Shown in pieces: positions 8,473 to 16,170 of a stretch of 41,045 bases of DNA (its first letter is position 1; every line of letters begins with the position of its first letter). The DNA is from Acidobacteriaceae bacterium (GTDB taxonomy: Bacteria > Acidobacteriota > Terriglobia > Terriglobales > Acidobacteriaceae). Both the position numbers and the translations under genes were made by a program. Below the pieces are notes generated by a model. That model searched no databases, was not told the origin of the DNA, and saw only the letters and a program-made list of their open reading frames with translations. The stretch lies in NCBI GenBank assembly GCA_003164255.1, contig PLST01000180.1:1431-42475 (forward strand). The letters run 5' to 3'.

Positions 8473-8880
8473 ATGCGTAACAGATCAAACTCGATGGTTG
8501 TGGATGAATATCTCAATGAAGCGGTGTGCATGACTGAAGACCTGACAACGGCGAACGAGCGACGCGGGAGCCAACGCTTTCGGATAAGTGCGCCACTTAC
8601 TGTGATTGCCGGCGACCACGAAATTTCTGCCTATACACGCGACCTGAGCAATCGTGGCGTTTACTTCTATCTTTCTCTCGCGGATAGCGCGCTCATTGAT
8701 CGCGATTTTGAATTTCTTATCGAGATGCCGTCAGAGATCACGCTCTCAAGCAGTTGCCGCATCCGGTGCAGAGGCAAATTGATCCGCAAGGAAATGACGT
8801 CAAGAAATCTGACTGGTGCAGGGATCGCGGCGGAGATTCTGGACTACTCCATTCTTCGCGATGCGGCGACCGTCGCCTAA
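8473..8880 (+). CDS. PilZ-domain protein, probable c-di-GMP effector
   Basis: This protein of about 135 residues is mostly one PilZ domain. The RxxxR-type switch is seen as ERRGSQRFRI and the second ligand motif as TRDLSNRGVYF (D/N-x-S-x-x-G). PilZ domains bind cyclic di-GMP and adjust motility, exopolysaccharide synthesis or secretion. The exact start is uncertain: in-frame starts occur at 8431 (GTG), 8473, 8494 and 8530 (ATG), none with a strong ribosome binding site; 8473 is a compromise that keeps the sigma-54 promoter outside the gene. Its last three bases overlap the end of a convergent gene. Being a standalone PilZ protein under a sigma-54 promoter next to exopolysaccharide genes suggests a role in c-di-GMP control of the polymer. 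Confidence 0.85.
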   Translation: MRNRSNSMVVDEYLNEAVCMTEDLTTANERRGSQRFRISAPLTVIAGDHEISAYTRDLSNRGVYFYLSLADSALIDRDFEFLIEMPSEITLSSSCRIRCRGKLIRKEMTSRNLTGAGIAAEILDYSILRDAATVA

Positions 8881-9347
8881 AGCTTGCGAAGACCCAGCAC
8901 GCGGTGGTCAACCAGCCAGCTCTTCACAACGTAGACCAGCTTGTTGTTGCTGCCTGGGTCCGTGGGCAGAACAAAGAATCCCGGGTCAACCAGATAGCGA
9001 ATCGAGTTATAGACGATTCCTTCCATCACTTCCCCATCGAGGAACTGAAACCGCATCCAGATCCCATGGATGATGGGCGCGCGGGTGTGGAAGTTGAGAT
9101 GGTTCCGGACCGGATTTCCATCAAAACTATTGACATAAAAGACTGCCTTGCAATCTTTGATGTCAATATCTTCAATCGCATCGGTATCGAGTCGCCGAAT
9201 TCGTATTGTCTCAGGAAAATTCTGGGGAGCGCTGCTGAGCAACTCTTCAATTGTGTTCCAGGCCGGGGACTCCAGGTAACCCTTGATGGTCCCCGATCCC
9301 GATTGGATGACAACTTTTTCCGATTTGGCGACATTGGCTAAGGTCAT
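8877..9347 (-). CDS. Conserved-looking protein of unknown function
   Basis: This 156-residue soluble protein has two beta-rich segments of similar style: VVIQSGSGTIKGYLESPAW near the start and MRFQFLDGEVMEGIVYNSIR later, with IEDIDIKDCKAVFYVNSFDGN between, and ends with PGFFVLPTDPGSNNKLVYVV. The pattern recalls small SH3-like barrel proteins of unknown function that in acidobacteria often accompany PilZ domains (possibly the DUF6982 type; from memory, unverified). The ATG at 9347 is preferred over a GTG at 9380, which adds only an uncharacteristic leader; GGGAAAG lies about 11 bases upstream. It converges on the PilZ gene with overlapping stop codons. No catalytic motif is visible. Confidence 0.75.
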   Translation of the reverse strand: MTLANVAKSEKVVIQSGSGTIKGYLESPAWNTIEELLSSAPQNFPETIRIRRLDTDAIEDIDIKDCKAVFYVNSFDGNPVRNHLNFHTRAPIIHGIWMRFQFLDGEVMEGIVYNSIRYLVDPGFFVLPTDPGSNNKLVYVVKSWLVDHRVLGLRKL

Positions 9348-10049
9348 GAATTTGCGAACTTTCCCGCACGCCCCAGGCACACTGCCAGGCAGAGTAGCGG
9401 CGACTTATCATAATGATCCTGAATCAGTTGCAATGTATGCAATCCCAAGTTCGTGCTAGTTCTTCCGTTCATTGACAGGAGGTTTCAGGGCAATGGGATG
9501 GCAGCCTTTCAAGGCAACCGCAGGGCGAGAAAGGAGGTTTCCCCAGTCCGGCCTTTCTGATGCCAATCTTCTAAAAACCAGGGCGTGATCCGGTCGTTTT
9601 TCATTTATTTACTTCCCGGCCTCAAGGTATTTGTTGCGCTGCTTTCGTCAGGGTTGATCGCTACCCTCTTTGTTTGATAGGCCCTTTTTCAATTCCGGTG
9701 CGATGAGCGCTTTACGCAGGGTCTCAAGGCGCCTGTCAAAATTCGCTAAACCGAACTATCCCCATGGAAATCAATAAGTTGTATTGAGAGCGATACCAGC
9801 TTCGTTCCTGGCAATGTACCTGCGTTTATTGTCCTCGCTGTACTTGATCGGTTGACCGTATTACAAATGAGTGAACTCAAGGTCGTCTGTTCCAGTTCGC
9901 TCACATGCAGTGTAACTCACTGTTCCGTGTGGAGAACTCGGTGCAAATACAAGACTTTTTGATGTTAGGCCAATCGGCGATGCTCGCGGTTTCGACCTGT
10001 AGTCATGGCTCTAGGTCGCCGGTCGCGGAGAGCCCGGTTTTCGTGCTCG
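9348..10049. other. 700-base gene-free region with two sigma-54-like matches
   Basis: No believable ORF occurs here. Two plus-strand matches to the GG-N10-GC spacing are present: TGGCAATGTACCTGC at 9809-9823 and a poorer TGGAGAACTCGGTGC at 9930-9944. A small hairpin CAGTG-N5-CACTG lies at 9908-9922, and CGACCT...AGGTCG at about 9993-10018 could be the 3' hairpin of the minus-strand regulator gene. A small RNA cannot be excluded. Confidence 0.35.
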
Positions 10050-11537
10050 TTATGCGCTCTGTGCGCGGTCCAGGCCGGGCGCCTTTTCTATAGACACCTG
10101 ATGCTTCCGAGGCGGTGGAGTCAGGTTGTATTGTTTGATTTTGTACAGCAACGCCTTGTAGCTGATTTGAAGATCGTTTGCCGCCACCTTGCGGTTCCAG
10201 CCTGAAACCTCAAGCGACTGAGCGATTGCGGCCGCTTCAGCGCCGCCTTTCAGATTTTTGACGAGGTGTTTCAGGCTGCGATCGTTCTCAGAGCCTTCCG
10301 CTGAAGGCGACGCTGCCCCATTGCGCTGCCAGGGATGCAACTCGTCGATAATCGCCTGCTCGTCTGCAAGAACCAGGTAGCGTTTAATCGTATTTTCCAG
10401 CTCCCTGAGGTTTCCTGGCCAGCGGTAGCTGGTGAGAGCCTGGAGAAGGACAGGCGAGATGGGCAGCGGGTCGCACTCATACTTGGCCGCGACCTTGCGC
10501 ATGAAGTGCTTTGAGAGAACGGGAATCTCTTCAGTGCGCTCGCGCAGTGGAGGCATCTTCAGGGTGAATCCGTTCAAGCGGTAGTACAGATCCTCGCGAA
10601 ATATCTTCTGAGCAATGGCCGCCTTGATGTCGACGTTGGTTGCGGCAATCACTCTCACATCCACCTTGACGCTGGTCCGGCTTCCCAGGCGCGAGAAGCT
10701 GCCGTCCTGCAGCACCTGCAGCAGCTTGGCCTGCAAAACCGTTGGCATCTCGGCGACCTCGTCGAGCAGGATTGTGCCGTTATTGCAGATCTCGAACTTT
10801 CCGGGTTTTGACTTGACGGCACCGGTAAAAGCACCCTGCTCGTAACCGAAAAGTTCGCTCTCCAGCAGATCTGCCGGCATGGCCGCGCAATTGACCTTCA
10901 GAAAGCTTCGCTGGCTGCGCGCCGAAAGCTTGTGAATCAGCATCGCCGCCACTTCTTTTCCCGTGCCGCTCTCCCCAAGGATCAGGACGGGGATATCGGC
11001 GCGGGCGACCAGCGCGCATTGCGATTCGATCTCCCGCATACGCTTGCACGTCCTCACAAAGGACGTGTTCTCGTTCAGTGGAATCTCTTCCACGTCGGCT
11101 TCAGGCGTCTTCTTGTCAGATTCCCTCAGGTACTGCTCAAGAGCCGCGTCAATATCGCTCTTCCTGAATGGCTTCAGAATCACGTCGGCCGCGCCCATCT
11201 GTGTGGCCGCCACCACTTCTTTCAACTCGGCTGAACAGGCGAACATGATGACCGGCAGCGTGGGCTTGGATGCCCGGACTCTGCTGAGCAGGCCGAGGGC
11301 ATTCTCCTCCGAGTCGTTTTCGACGATATTCCAGTCAAGCAGAAGCAGGTCCGGAGCAGGGGTTTCTCGCAGGCTCTGGTTGAATTTTGCGGCATCGGAA
11401 AACAAGCTGACGGCGTAGCGATCCGCAAGAATCTCATTCAGGTAATCCAGGATGGCTGGATCACCGTCGAGAACAGCAATTTGCGGATTGCGCTTTGCCT
11501 GTGCCTTCACTGACGTTCCCCTCTGCATTCTTGACAT
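10050..11537 (-). CDS. NtrC-family response regulator, PrsR-like (PEP-CTERM regulator candidate)
   Basis: This 495-residue protein has three domains. The receiver (about residues 18-138) keeps the phosphoacceptor Asp68 (LLLLDWN) and Lys122 (LKPF), but the acidic pair reads DGD instead of DD and the switch Thr position is Ala (VIMFAC). The AAA+ domain has Walker A GESGTGKE (188-195), GAFTGA (235-240) and Walker B ILLDE, so it should contact sigma-54 and remodel the polymerase. The C-terminus is a Fis-type helix-turn-helix (NRKVAANDLQISYKALLYK). The ATG at 11537 follows GGGAGAAG. It is transcribed divergently from another EBP gene. PrsR-type regulators activate PEP-CTERM genes with sigma-54, which fits the sigma-54 sites nearby; the partner histidine kinase is not in the window. 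Confidence 0.88.
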   Translation of the reverse strand: MSRMQRGTSVKAQAKRNPQIAVLDGDPAILDYLNEILADRYAVSLFSDAAKFNQSLRETPAPDLLLLDWNIVENDSEENALGLLSRVRASKPTLPVIMFACSAELKEVVAATQMGAADVILKPFRKSDIDAALEQYLRESDKKTPEADVEEIPLNENTSFVRTCKRMREIESQCALVARADIPVLILGESGTGKEVAAMLIHKLSARSQRSFLKVNCAAMPADLLESELFGYEQGAFTGAVKSKPGKFEICNNGTILLDEVAEMPTVLQAKLLQVLQDGSFSRLGSRTSVKVDVRVIAATNVDIKAAIAQKIFREDLYYRLNGFTLKMPPLRERTEEIPVLSKHFMRKVAAKYECDPLPISPVLLQALTSYRWPGNLRELENTIKRYLVLADEQAIIDELHPWQRNGAASPSAEGSENDRSLKHLVKNLKGGAEAAAIAQSLEVSGWNRKVAANDLQISYKALLYKIKQYNLTPPPRKHQVSIEKAPGLDRAQSA

Positions 11538-11729
11538 TGTTGCTTCTCCCGCGCACGCCATAGCATTCTTAGACGAGGCCAGTACCATGCGTCACAAGTC
11601 GAGGGCGGGGGATACTCGTACGATTCGAATGGCATATTGCCGCGGGCTGCCAAAAAAACCGCTGTCGTGCGGATCAGCTCAACAAGCGAGTGAACGGGGA
11701 GCCCAAAAGTGAAGCCGTGAAACAACATC

Positions 11730-11748
11730 TTACCATCGGAAGTGGTAA
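11730..11748. repeat. Inverted repeat TTACCA-N7-TGGTAA between two EBP genes
   Basis: Perfect six-base arms at 11730-11735 and 11743-11748 lie in the divergent intergenic region, about 120-140 bases upstream of the tandem sigma-54 promoters. It is a possible EBP-binding site. Confidence 0.45.
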
Positions 11749-11767
11749 ATGTTTTCGCTTTTTGCGC

Positions 11768-11786
11768 ACGGATTTACACAATCCGT
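11768..11786. repeat. Inverted repeat ACGGATT-N5-AATCCGT, candidate enhancer
   Basis: Perfect seven-base arms (11768-11774 and 11780-11786) form a 19-base operator-like palindrome, about 85-100 bases upstream of the first -24 element at 11869. Position and symmetry fit an upstream activator site for a Fis-type helix-turn-helix dimer. Confidence 0.55.
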
Positions 11787-11866
11787 AGCACGAGTGGGAA
11801 TGCGGGTTGAGGAAAAGCCGGACACTATCACTTTAGGGTTAATTTGCTGGTTACTTTCGTGTGATT

Positions 11867-11883
11867 TTGGCGCTGTTCTTGCT
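11867..11883 (+). promoter_or_regulatory. Sigma-54 promoter (distal) of the receiver-less EBP gene
   Basis: TTGGCGCTGTTCTTGCT has GG (11869-11870) and GC (11881-11882) ten bases apart. A second matching element follows 23 bases downstream. The gene's best ATG is at 11948. Confidence 0.6.
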
Positions 11884-11890
11884 CCGAGTG

Positions 11891-11906
11891 TGGCCCGAAA
11901 GTTGCA
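11891..11906 (+). promoter_or_regulatory. Sigma-54 promoter (proximal) of the receiver-less EBP gene
   Basis: TGGCCCGAAAGTTGCA has GG (11892-11893) and GC (11904-11905) ten bases apart and a good TTGCA -12 half. Initiation near 11917 would give a leader of about 30 bases. Confidence 0.6.
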
Positions 11907-11947
11907 ACATTGTTTCCCTAGATACTTTCCCCCTGAAACGGATTGAA

Positions 11948-12997
11948 ATGGCTCTCTCGCGTGCCTCCTGGTCAGTGAATGTTCACGATCTGCCGCCGAT
12001 GGATGTGATCTTCGGGCGTTCCGCAGTGATGGCTGCTGCTCGCGAAAAGCTTGATCGTATCGCGGATACGACGGTACCCGTTCTCGTGCAGGGCGAGAGC
12101 GGCACGGGCAAGGAGATTCTGGCCAGGCTGCTGCATGCTCAGTCCAATCGCGCACATGGTTCCTGGGTCAAGGTTACCTGTCCGGCAATCCCGCACTCCC
12201 TTATCGAGTCGGAGCTCTTTGGATATGAGAAGGGAGCGTTCACGGGCGCGTACGCCACCAAGCGCGGCCGTGTGGAGCTGGCTCACATGGGCACCCTGTT
12301 CCTGGATGAAGTGGGCGGTCTGGATCTATCGATTCAAGCCAAGTTGCTGCAGGTGCTCCAGGATGGGACCTTCATGCGGATAGGTGCGCAGGAGTCGAGG
12401 GTCGTGAATACAAGGCTGATCTGCGCAGCACTTGGAAATCTCAGGCAACAGACTGAGGAAGGCAGTTTCCGCCTGGACTTTTTCTATCGCATCAATGCGG
12501 TCACTATCGATTTGCCGCCGTTGCGAGAGCGTGTGATTGATCTGCCCATGCTGATCGACTATTTTCTTGAGGAACATGGCAAGGCATATCGCGTAGACCC
12601 AAAACCGCTCTCACGCGAAGCCATGCGAGCGATGCAGCGATACAGTTGGCCCGGAAACATCCGCCAATTGGAAAATTTGATCCGCACCTATGTTCTGATG
12701 GGCGACGAGGAAGCTCTGGTCAGTGAGCTGGTCTCGGTTTCTCCTCCCTTGGGTTTACCCCAGATCGACCTGGCCAACCCGGTCTCGCTGAAGGAGATTA
12801 CCAAAGCCGCAACCCGGGGCCTTGAGAGGGATATCATTCTCAAAGTTCTGCAGGCAAACGGATGGAGCCGCCGGAAAACGGCCAAATGGCTCAACATCAG
12901 CTACAGATCCCTTTTGTACAAGCTGCAGGAAACCGAAGTGAACGCTCCTTCTATCAGACCGCGGAAGAGCGTGCGTTCGATTCCGGGAACCAATTGA
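11948..12997 (+). CDS. Sigma-54 enhancer-binding protein without receiver domain
   Basis: This 349-residue protein has a short N-terminus (about 20 residues), then an AAA+ domain with Walker A GESGTGKE (49-56), an intact GAFTGA loop (96-101), Walker B LFLDEVGG and the LPPLRERV motif, and a C-terminal Fis-type helix-turn-helix (SRRKTAKWLNISYRSLLYK). It should hydrolyse ATP to open sigma-54 promoters. Without a sensory domain it is probably controlled by its own level or by a partner protein, as in PspF. The frame is open to a GTG at 11861, but that overlaps two sigma-54 sites, so the ATG at 11948 is used. It is transcribed divergently from the PrsR-like regulator and appears to be sigma-54-dependent itself. 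Confidence 0.9.
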   Translation: MALSRASWSVNVHDLPPMDVIFGRSAVMAAAREKLDRIADTTVPVLVQGESGTGKEILARLLHAQSNRAHGSWVKVTCPAIPHSLIESELFGYEKGAFTGAYATKRGRVELAHMGTLFLDEVGGLDLSIQAKLLQVLQDGTFMRIGAQESRVVNTRLICAALGNLRQQTEEGSFRLDFFYRINAVTIDLPPLRERVIDLPMLIDYFLEEHGKAYRVDPKPLSREAMRAMQRYSWPGNIRQLENLIRTYVLMGDEEALVSELVSVSPPLGLPQIDLANPVSLKEITKAATRGLERDIILKVLQANGWSRRKTAKWLNISYRSLLYKLQETEVNAPSIRPRKSVRSIPGTN

Positions 12998-13028
12998 CTC
13001 AAGATTGGTCGAGTCCGGCGGTGCGCAG

Positions 13029-13673
13029 CTACATCCACCCGCGGAGCTGATAGTAGACAATCTTGACCGACTCTTCCGTCATGATCTCAAAATCTGAGAA
13101 GCGCCCGGTTCGATTCTCGGCGGATTGCAGCACATCCGGAATCGGCATTGGAGTGACGTCCATGCCGAGTTTGCGAAAGACCCGGGTTGCCCTGAAGATG
13201 TGAAAGTCGCTTGTGAGCAGGATTTTTCTGCCGGGCATTCCATTCAGCAGACGTGAGGTTTCGAGCGCGTTTTCCCGAGTGCTTGAAGATCGCCACTCAG
13301 CCAACATGGCCTGGCGAGGAACACCGTTGCTCGCCAGGAAGTTGAGGATGCCGGGGCCACCACCCCCGCTGATCACAATCTTTTTGAAGCTTCCCGTCTG
13401 CCAGGCAACCAGGGCAAAGCGAGCGCGCCAGTAAGACGAAAAAGAAATGCCGCCATTGTCGTCGTTCGCCGCGCTGAGCAGGATGAGGATGTCGCCCCTG
13501 GGCTGGTCCATTGGCCCAGAGTAGGCCCGAGCCCACCACGAGACGATAGGAGTGAAGATAACCAGCACCGTCGTGAGTCCGATCACTGCGAACAGACCGG
13601 TGAGACCCCTTCGCAGCCTGGTCAGGGAGGTTTCGTGCGGGCGGACTTTACGGCTCGGCGGTCTAACCGGCAT
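13029..13673 (-). CDS. YdcF/DUF218-family membrane protein
   Basis: This 214-residue protein has an N-terminal basic region and one TM helix (LTGLFAVIGLTTVLVIFTPI), then a DUF218/YdcF-like domain: DILILLSA at the first strand, VISGGGGPG, then STRENALETSRLL and ILLTSDFHIFRATRVFRKLG. These motifs match the family that includes SanA and ElyC, inner-membrane proteins linked to envelope polysaccharide metabolism. The ATG at 13673 is chosen because AGGAAGG lies 8 bases upstream and it overlaps the previous gene by only 11 bases; the longer frame to 13832 would run deep into that gene. It is the last gene of a three-gene minus-strand unit with two glycosyltransferases and converges on the EBP gene 31 bases away. 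Confidence 0.87.
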   Translation of the reverse strand: MPVRPPSRKVRPHETSLTRLRRGLTGLFAVIGLTTVLVIFTPIVSWWARAYSGPMDQPRGDILILLSAANDDNGGISFSSYWRARFALVAWQTGSFKKIVISGGGGPGILNFLASNGVPRQAMLAEWRSSSTRENALETSRLLNGMPGRKILLTSDFHIFRATRVFRKLGMDVTPMPIPDVLQSAENRTGRFSDFEIMTEESVKIVYYQLRGWM

Positions 13674-14838
13674 GCGGAGACGCCTTCCTGGTTTGCACAA
13701 CCGATTCGAAGACGGCGAGCAACTCATCGGAGACAGTGTTCCAGCTCCGGCTGCGCTGCGCGGACAGGGCGTTTTCGTCCCAGGTTTGATCGAGCACCGA
13801 TCCAATGGCCCGGGCAAGAGCCGCAGCGTCACGCGGAGGCACGAGGCAGCCGCACGTGTTGCTCATGATCTCAGGGATGCCCCCAACGTTGGTTGCGACG
13901 ACAGGGCGTCCACAAGCCTGCGCCTCCAGAACCACATTCGGACAACCTTCCATATAGCTAGGCAGTGTCACCAGGTCGGCAGCAGCCATCCAGACGGCCA
14001 CATCGTCAAAGTCGCAAGCCGGGAGCGCGTGAATGTATCGCGCGGCATCCCTGGTATCGATAGCGCCCTTGATTATCGATCGATCCGGTCCGGCACCGAC
14101 AAGATAGAGCTGAAGGTTGGGGCGCGCGGAATGCAGTGAAGTCGCCGCATCGACTAGTTCGCTTAGACCCTTCTTCAAGTCCATGCGGCCGATATACACC
14201 ACGGCCTCGGCGTCGGGATGCAGGCCTAATTTCCGTCTAGCCTCCTGGCGGTCTCTTACATGGAAGACCATTGGATCGCAACCGTTCACGATGGCGCGGC
14301 TCTTCTGTTGCGATGCACCCATCAGAACGCCTTTGTCGCGCAAGTTGCTGCTGACCGTGACCAGGAAATCAGACTCGCGCAGAACAGAACGCGTGAGCAT
14401 GGCCGAGAGCGGGTCGCCTATGCTGTTGATGTCGGAGCCAATGCTCATGGCAACAGTTGGAACGGAGAGCGCCTGGCCGATCTTGAGAGCGGCATATCCA
14501 TCGGGATAAAGAAAGCAGCTGAAGATCACGTCAGGGGCGAAGCTACGGACATGAGGCAGAAGCGCTCGCGCGGCCATCCAGCCGTTTAAAGGGCGGGAGA
14601 CGAGCGGAAGGGAAGGGAAGTCGTAGTAGCTCGCTTTCACATCCGCAGGGCTCCAGGAAGCATCGAGATTCGCATAAATCCGGCTGCGTGGTTTAAGCCA
14701 GGACGGATACCGCGCATTCGGATAAAAGACTTGTACATCAGCCTGGCGCGCAAGCACGCGGAGCGTCTGATAGGCCGAGCGGCCCTGCCATGGCTCCGCC
14801 GAACTGGGGAAGTAGCGCGTGACGACGGCGATCTTCAT
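13663..14838 (-). CDS. GT4-family glycosyltransferase
   Basis: This 391-residue cytoplasmic enzyme has a GT-B fold: the N-terminal Rossmann half starts MKIAVVTRYFPSSAEPWQGR, and the C-terminal nucleotide-sugar half carries VVYIGRMDLKKG and the EX7E motif EGCPNVVLEAQACG. GT4 enzymes are retaining and transfer hexoses from UDP- or GDP-sugars onto lipid-linked or free acceptors. The start at 14838 is where homology-like sequence begins; the frame is open 84 bases further upstream into the neighbour. It lies 20 bases after the next upstream GT gene and overlaps the YdcF-like gene, so the three are probably co-transcribed. It resembles the sugar transferases often found in exosortase-type EPS loci; donor and acceptor are unknown. 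Confidence 0.9.
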   Translation of the reverse strand: MKIAVVTRYFPSSAEPWQGRSAYQTLRVLARQADVQVFYPNARYPSWLKPRSRIYANLDASWSPADVKASYYDFPSLPLVSRPLNGWMAARALLPHVRSFAPDVIFSCFLYPDGYAALKIGQALSVPTVAMSIGSDINSIGDPLSAMLTRSVLRESDFLVTVSSNLRDKGVLMGASQQKSRAIVNGCDPMVFHVRDRQEARRKLGLHPDAEAVVYIGRMDLKKGLSELVDAATSLHSARPNLQLYLVGAGPDRSIIKGAIDTRDAARYIHALPACDFDDVAVWMAAADLVTLPSYMEGCPNVVLEAQACGRPVVATNVGGIPEIMSNTCGCLVPPRDAAALARAIGSVLDQTWDENALSAQRSRSWNTVSDELLAVFESVVQTRKASPHAG

Positions 14839-14858
14839 TGCTGAACCTGCGGCATGGC

Positions 14859-16061
14859 TTAATTGTATTGAATCCGGTTGTTGATAAGGACCGCTTCGAA
14901 CTCGCGAGAGACCGCTTCCCATGAGAATTCGTTCTGCGCGCGCTTAAGCGCGCTGTCTGCCATCGAGTGCCGGAGAGATTCGGTTCTCAGCAGGCGAACA
15001 CAGGCAGCCGCAAAGCTGTGAGGATCGTCGGCGATGGCGATATCGGCGCCGTCCTGGTAGCAAAGTCCCTCCGCGCCCACTTTTGTTGAAACCACAGGAA
15101 GGCCGGCAGCCATGCACTCGTAAATCTTTAGCCGGGTACCGCCTCCAATGCGGATTGGCACAACTGAAATCCTTGAGCCCCACAGATAGGGGCGCATATC
15201 GTCAACCTTGCCAGTCACGGATACCCCAGTAAATCCCTGCACTGCCTTAAGCACTCTGGCGTCAGGCGACCGTCCGGCGATGGTGAAGGTTGCGGAGGGG
15301 AGTTGTTCGCGAATCAGGGGAAGTACTTCCCTCACAAAATGCTCGACTGCATCCACATTCGGAAGCCAATCCATGGAACCGCTGAAGATCATGTCGGCCA
15401 CATGCGGGGTTGTGCCGGGCGCTGCAAAGTACTCCAGGTCGACTCCGGTTGGTACGCTTGTAACTCCCTTGACTCCGAACATCGTCTTCATTCGCTCGGC
15501 GTCGATCTCTGAAACTGCGATCACGTGCTTCGACTGCAGGCAGATTTTCCTTTCGTAATTCTCCATCTTGCTCGCCTGTAACTGAAAGTAAAACTTCTTC
15601 GCCAGCGATTGGCTCTGTTCGACATGGCGTTTCCAGATGGTTGTTTCGACATTATGTTCGAAAAGAATGCACTTACCCAAATCAGGCAGATTTGGCGCAG
15701 ACGCAAGAAAATCGCAGACAATCGCGTCATAGTTTTCTGCGGCGATCAAGTCGCTCACCTTTTGCTTGAGCGGCTTTGAGAAATAGCGCGAAACCGCAAT
15801 TGGCACCGCGTTCACAATGCTTCCCACCAGTTGTGGATAGATCATGATTGACGCTCGCCCGGGGACGGAGTGCTCAACAGCAAAGTGCCGGCTGGAGTAT
15901 TCCGGGCTCCTGCGCGGCCCTTCCTCGTTGCCTGGCTCATTCAGTCCGGCAAAGTGCACCTCATGCCGTTTGTGGAGTTCCTTCAGAATTCCGAGGGTGC
16001 GAATCTGTCCGCCCCGGTCCGTTGGATGCAGGAAACAGGGGCAGACCCAGAGTATCTTCAT
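14859..16061 (-). CDS. GT4-family glycosyltransferase, PEP-CTERM-locus type
   Basis: This 400-residue GT-B enzyme begins MKILWVCPCFLHPTDRGGQI, an N-terminus typical of the stp1-type sugar transferases of PEP-CTERM/EPS loci (from memory). Other marks are VCDFLASAPNLP, ILFEHNVETTIWKRH, MIFSGSMDWLPNVDAV at the start of the C-terminal domain and GGGTRLKIYECMAAGLPVV, where the usual second acidic residue of the nucleotide-binding loop is Glu. GAGGAG lies about 11 bases before the ATG. It is the first gene of the minus-strand unit with the next GT and the YdcF-like protein, and is transcribed divergently from the AlgD-like dehydrogenase. The sugar specificity cannot be read from the sequence. Confidence 0.9.
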   Translation of the reverse strand: MKILWVCPCFLHPTDRGGQIRTLGILKELHKRHEVHFAGLNEPGNEEGPRRSPEYSSRHFAVEHSVPGRASIMIYPQLVGSIVNAVPIAVSRYFSKPLKQKVSDLIAAENYDAIVCDFLASAPNLPDLGKCILFEHNVETTIWKRHVEQSQSLAKKFYFQLQASKMENYERKICLQSKHVIAVSEIDAERMKTMFGVKGVTSVPTGVDLEYFAAPGTTPHVADMIFSGSMDWLPNVDAVEHFVREVLPLIREQLPSATFTIAGRSPDARVLKAVQGFTGVSVTGKVDDMRPYLWGSRISVVPIRIGGGTRLKIYECMAAGLPVVSTKVGAEGLCYQDGADIAIADDPHSFAAACVRLLRTESLRHSMADSALKRAQNEFSWEAVSREFEAVLINNRIQYN

Positions 16062-16170
16062 CGTCGCTCTACACTCCTCGGAAGTGGGATGGCGTGTGCC
16101 GCCTTTGTCCTAGATATTAGTGATGAAAACCCCATGATAAACTACCCCAGTGTGAGGCAGGACGGATAAG

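Noticed and set aside
9470..9600. Possible c-di-GMP riboswitch in the region near the PilZ gene
   Set aside because: GCA- and AAGG-like pieces are present, but the conserved GEMM core and pairing could not be built.
9905..10093. 62-codon ORF downstream of a weak sigma-54-like site
   Set aside because: It overlaps the 3' end of the regulator gene antisense, has no ribosome binding site and no protein-like features.
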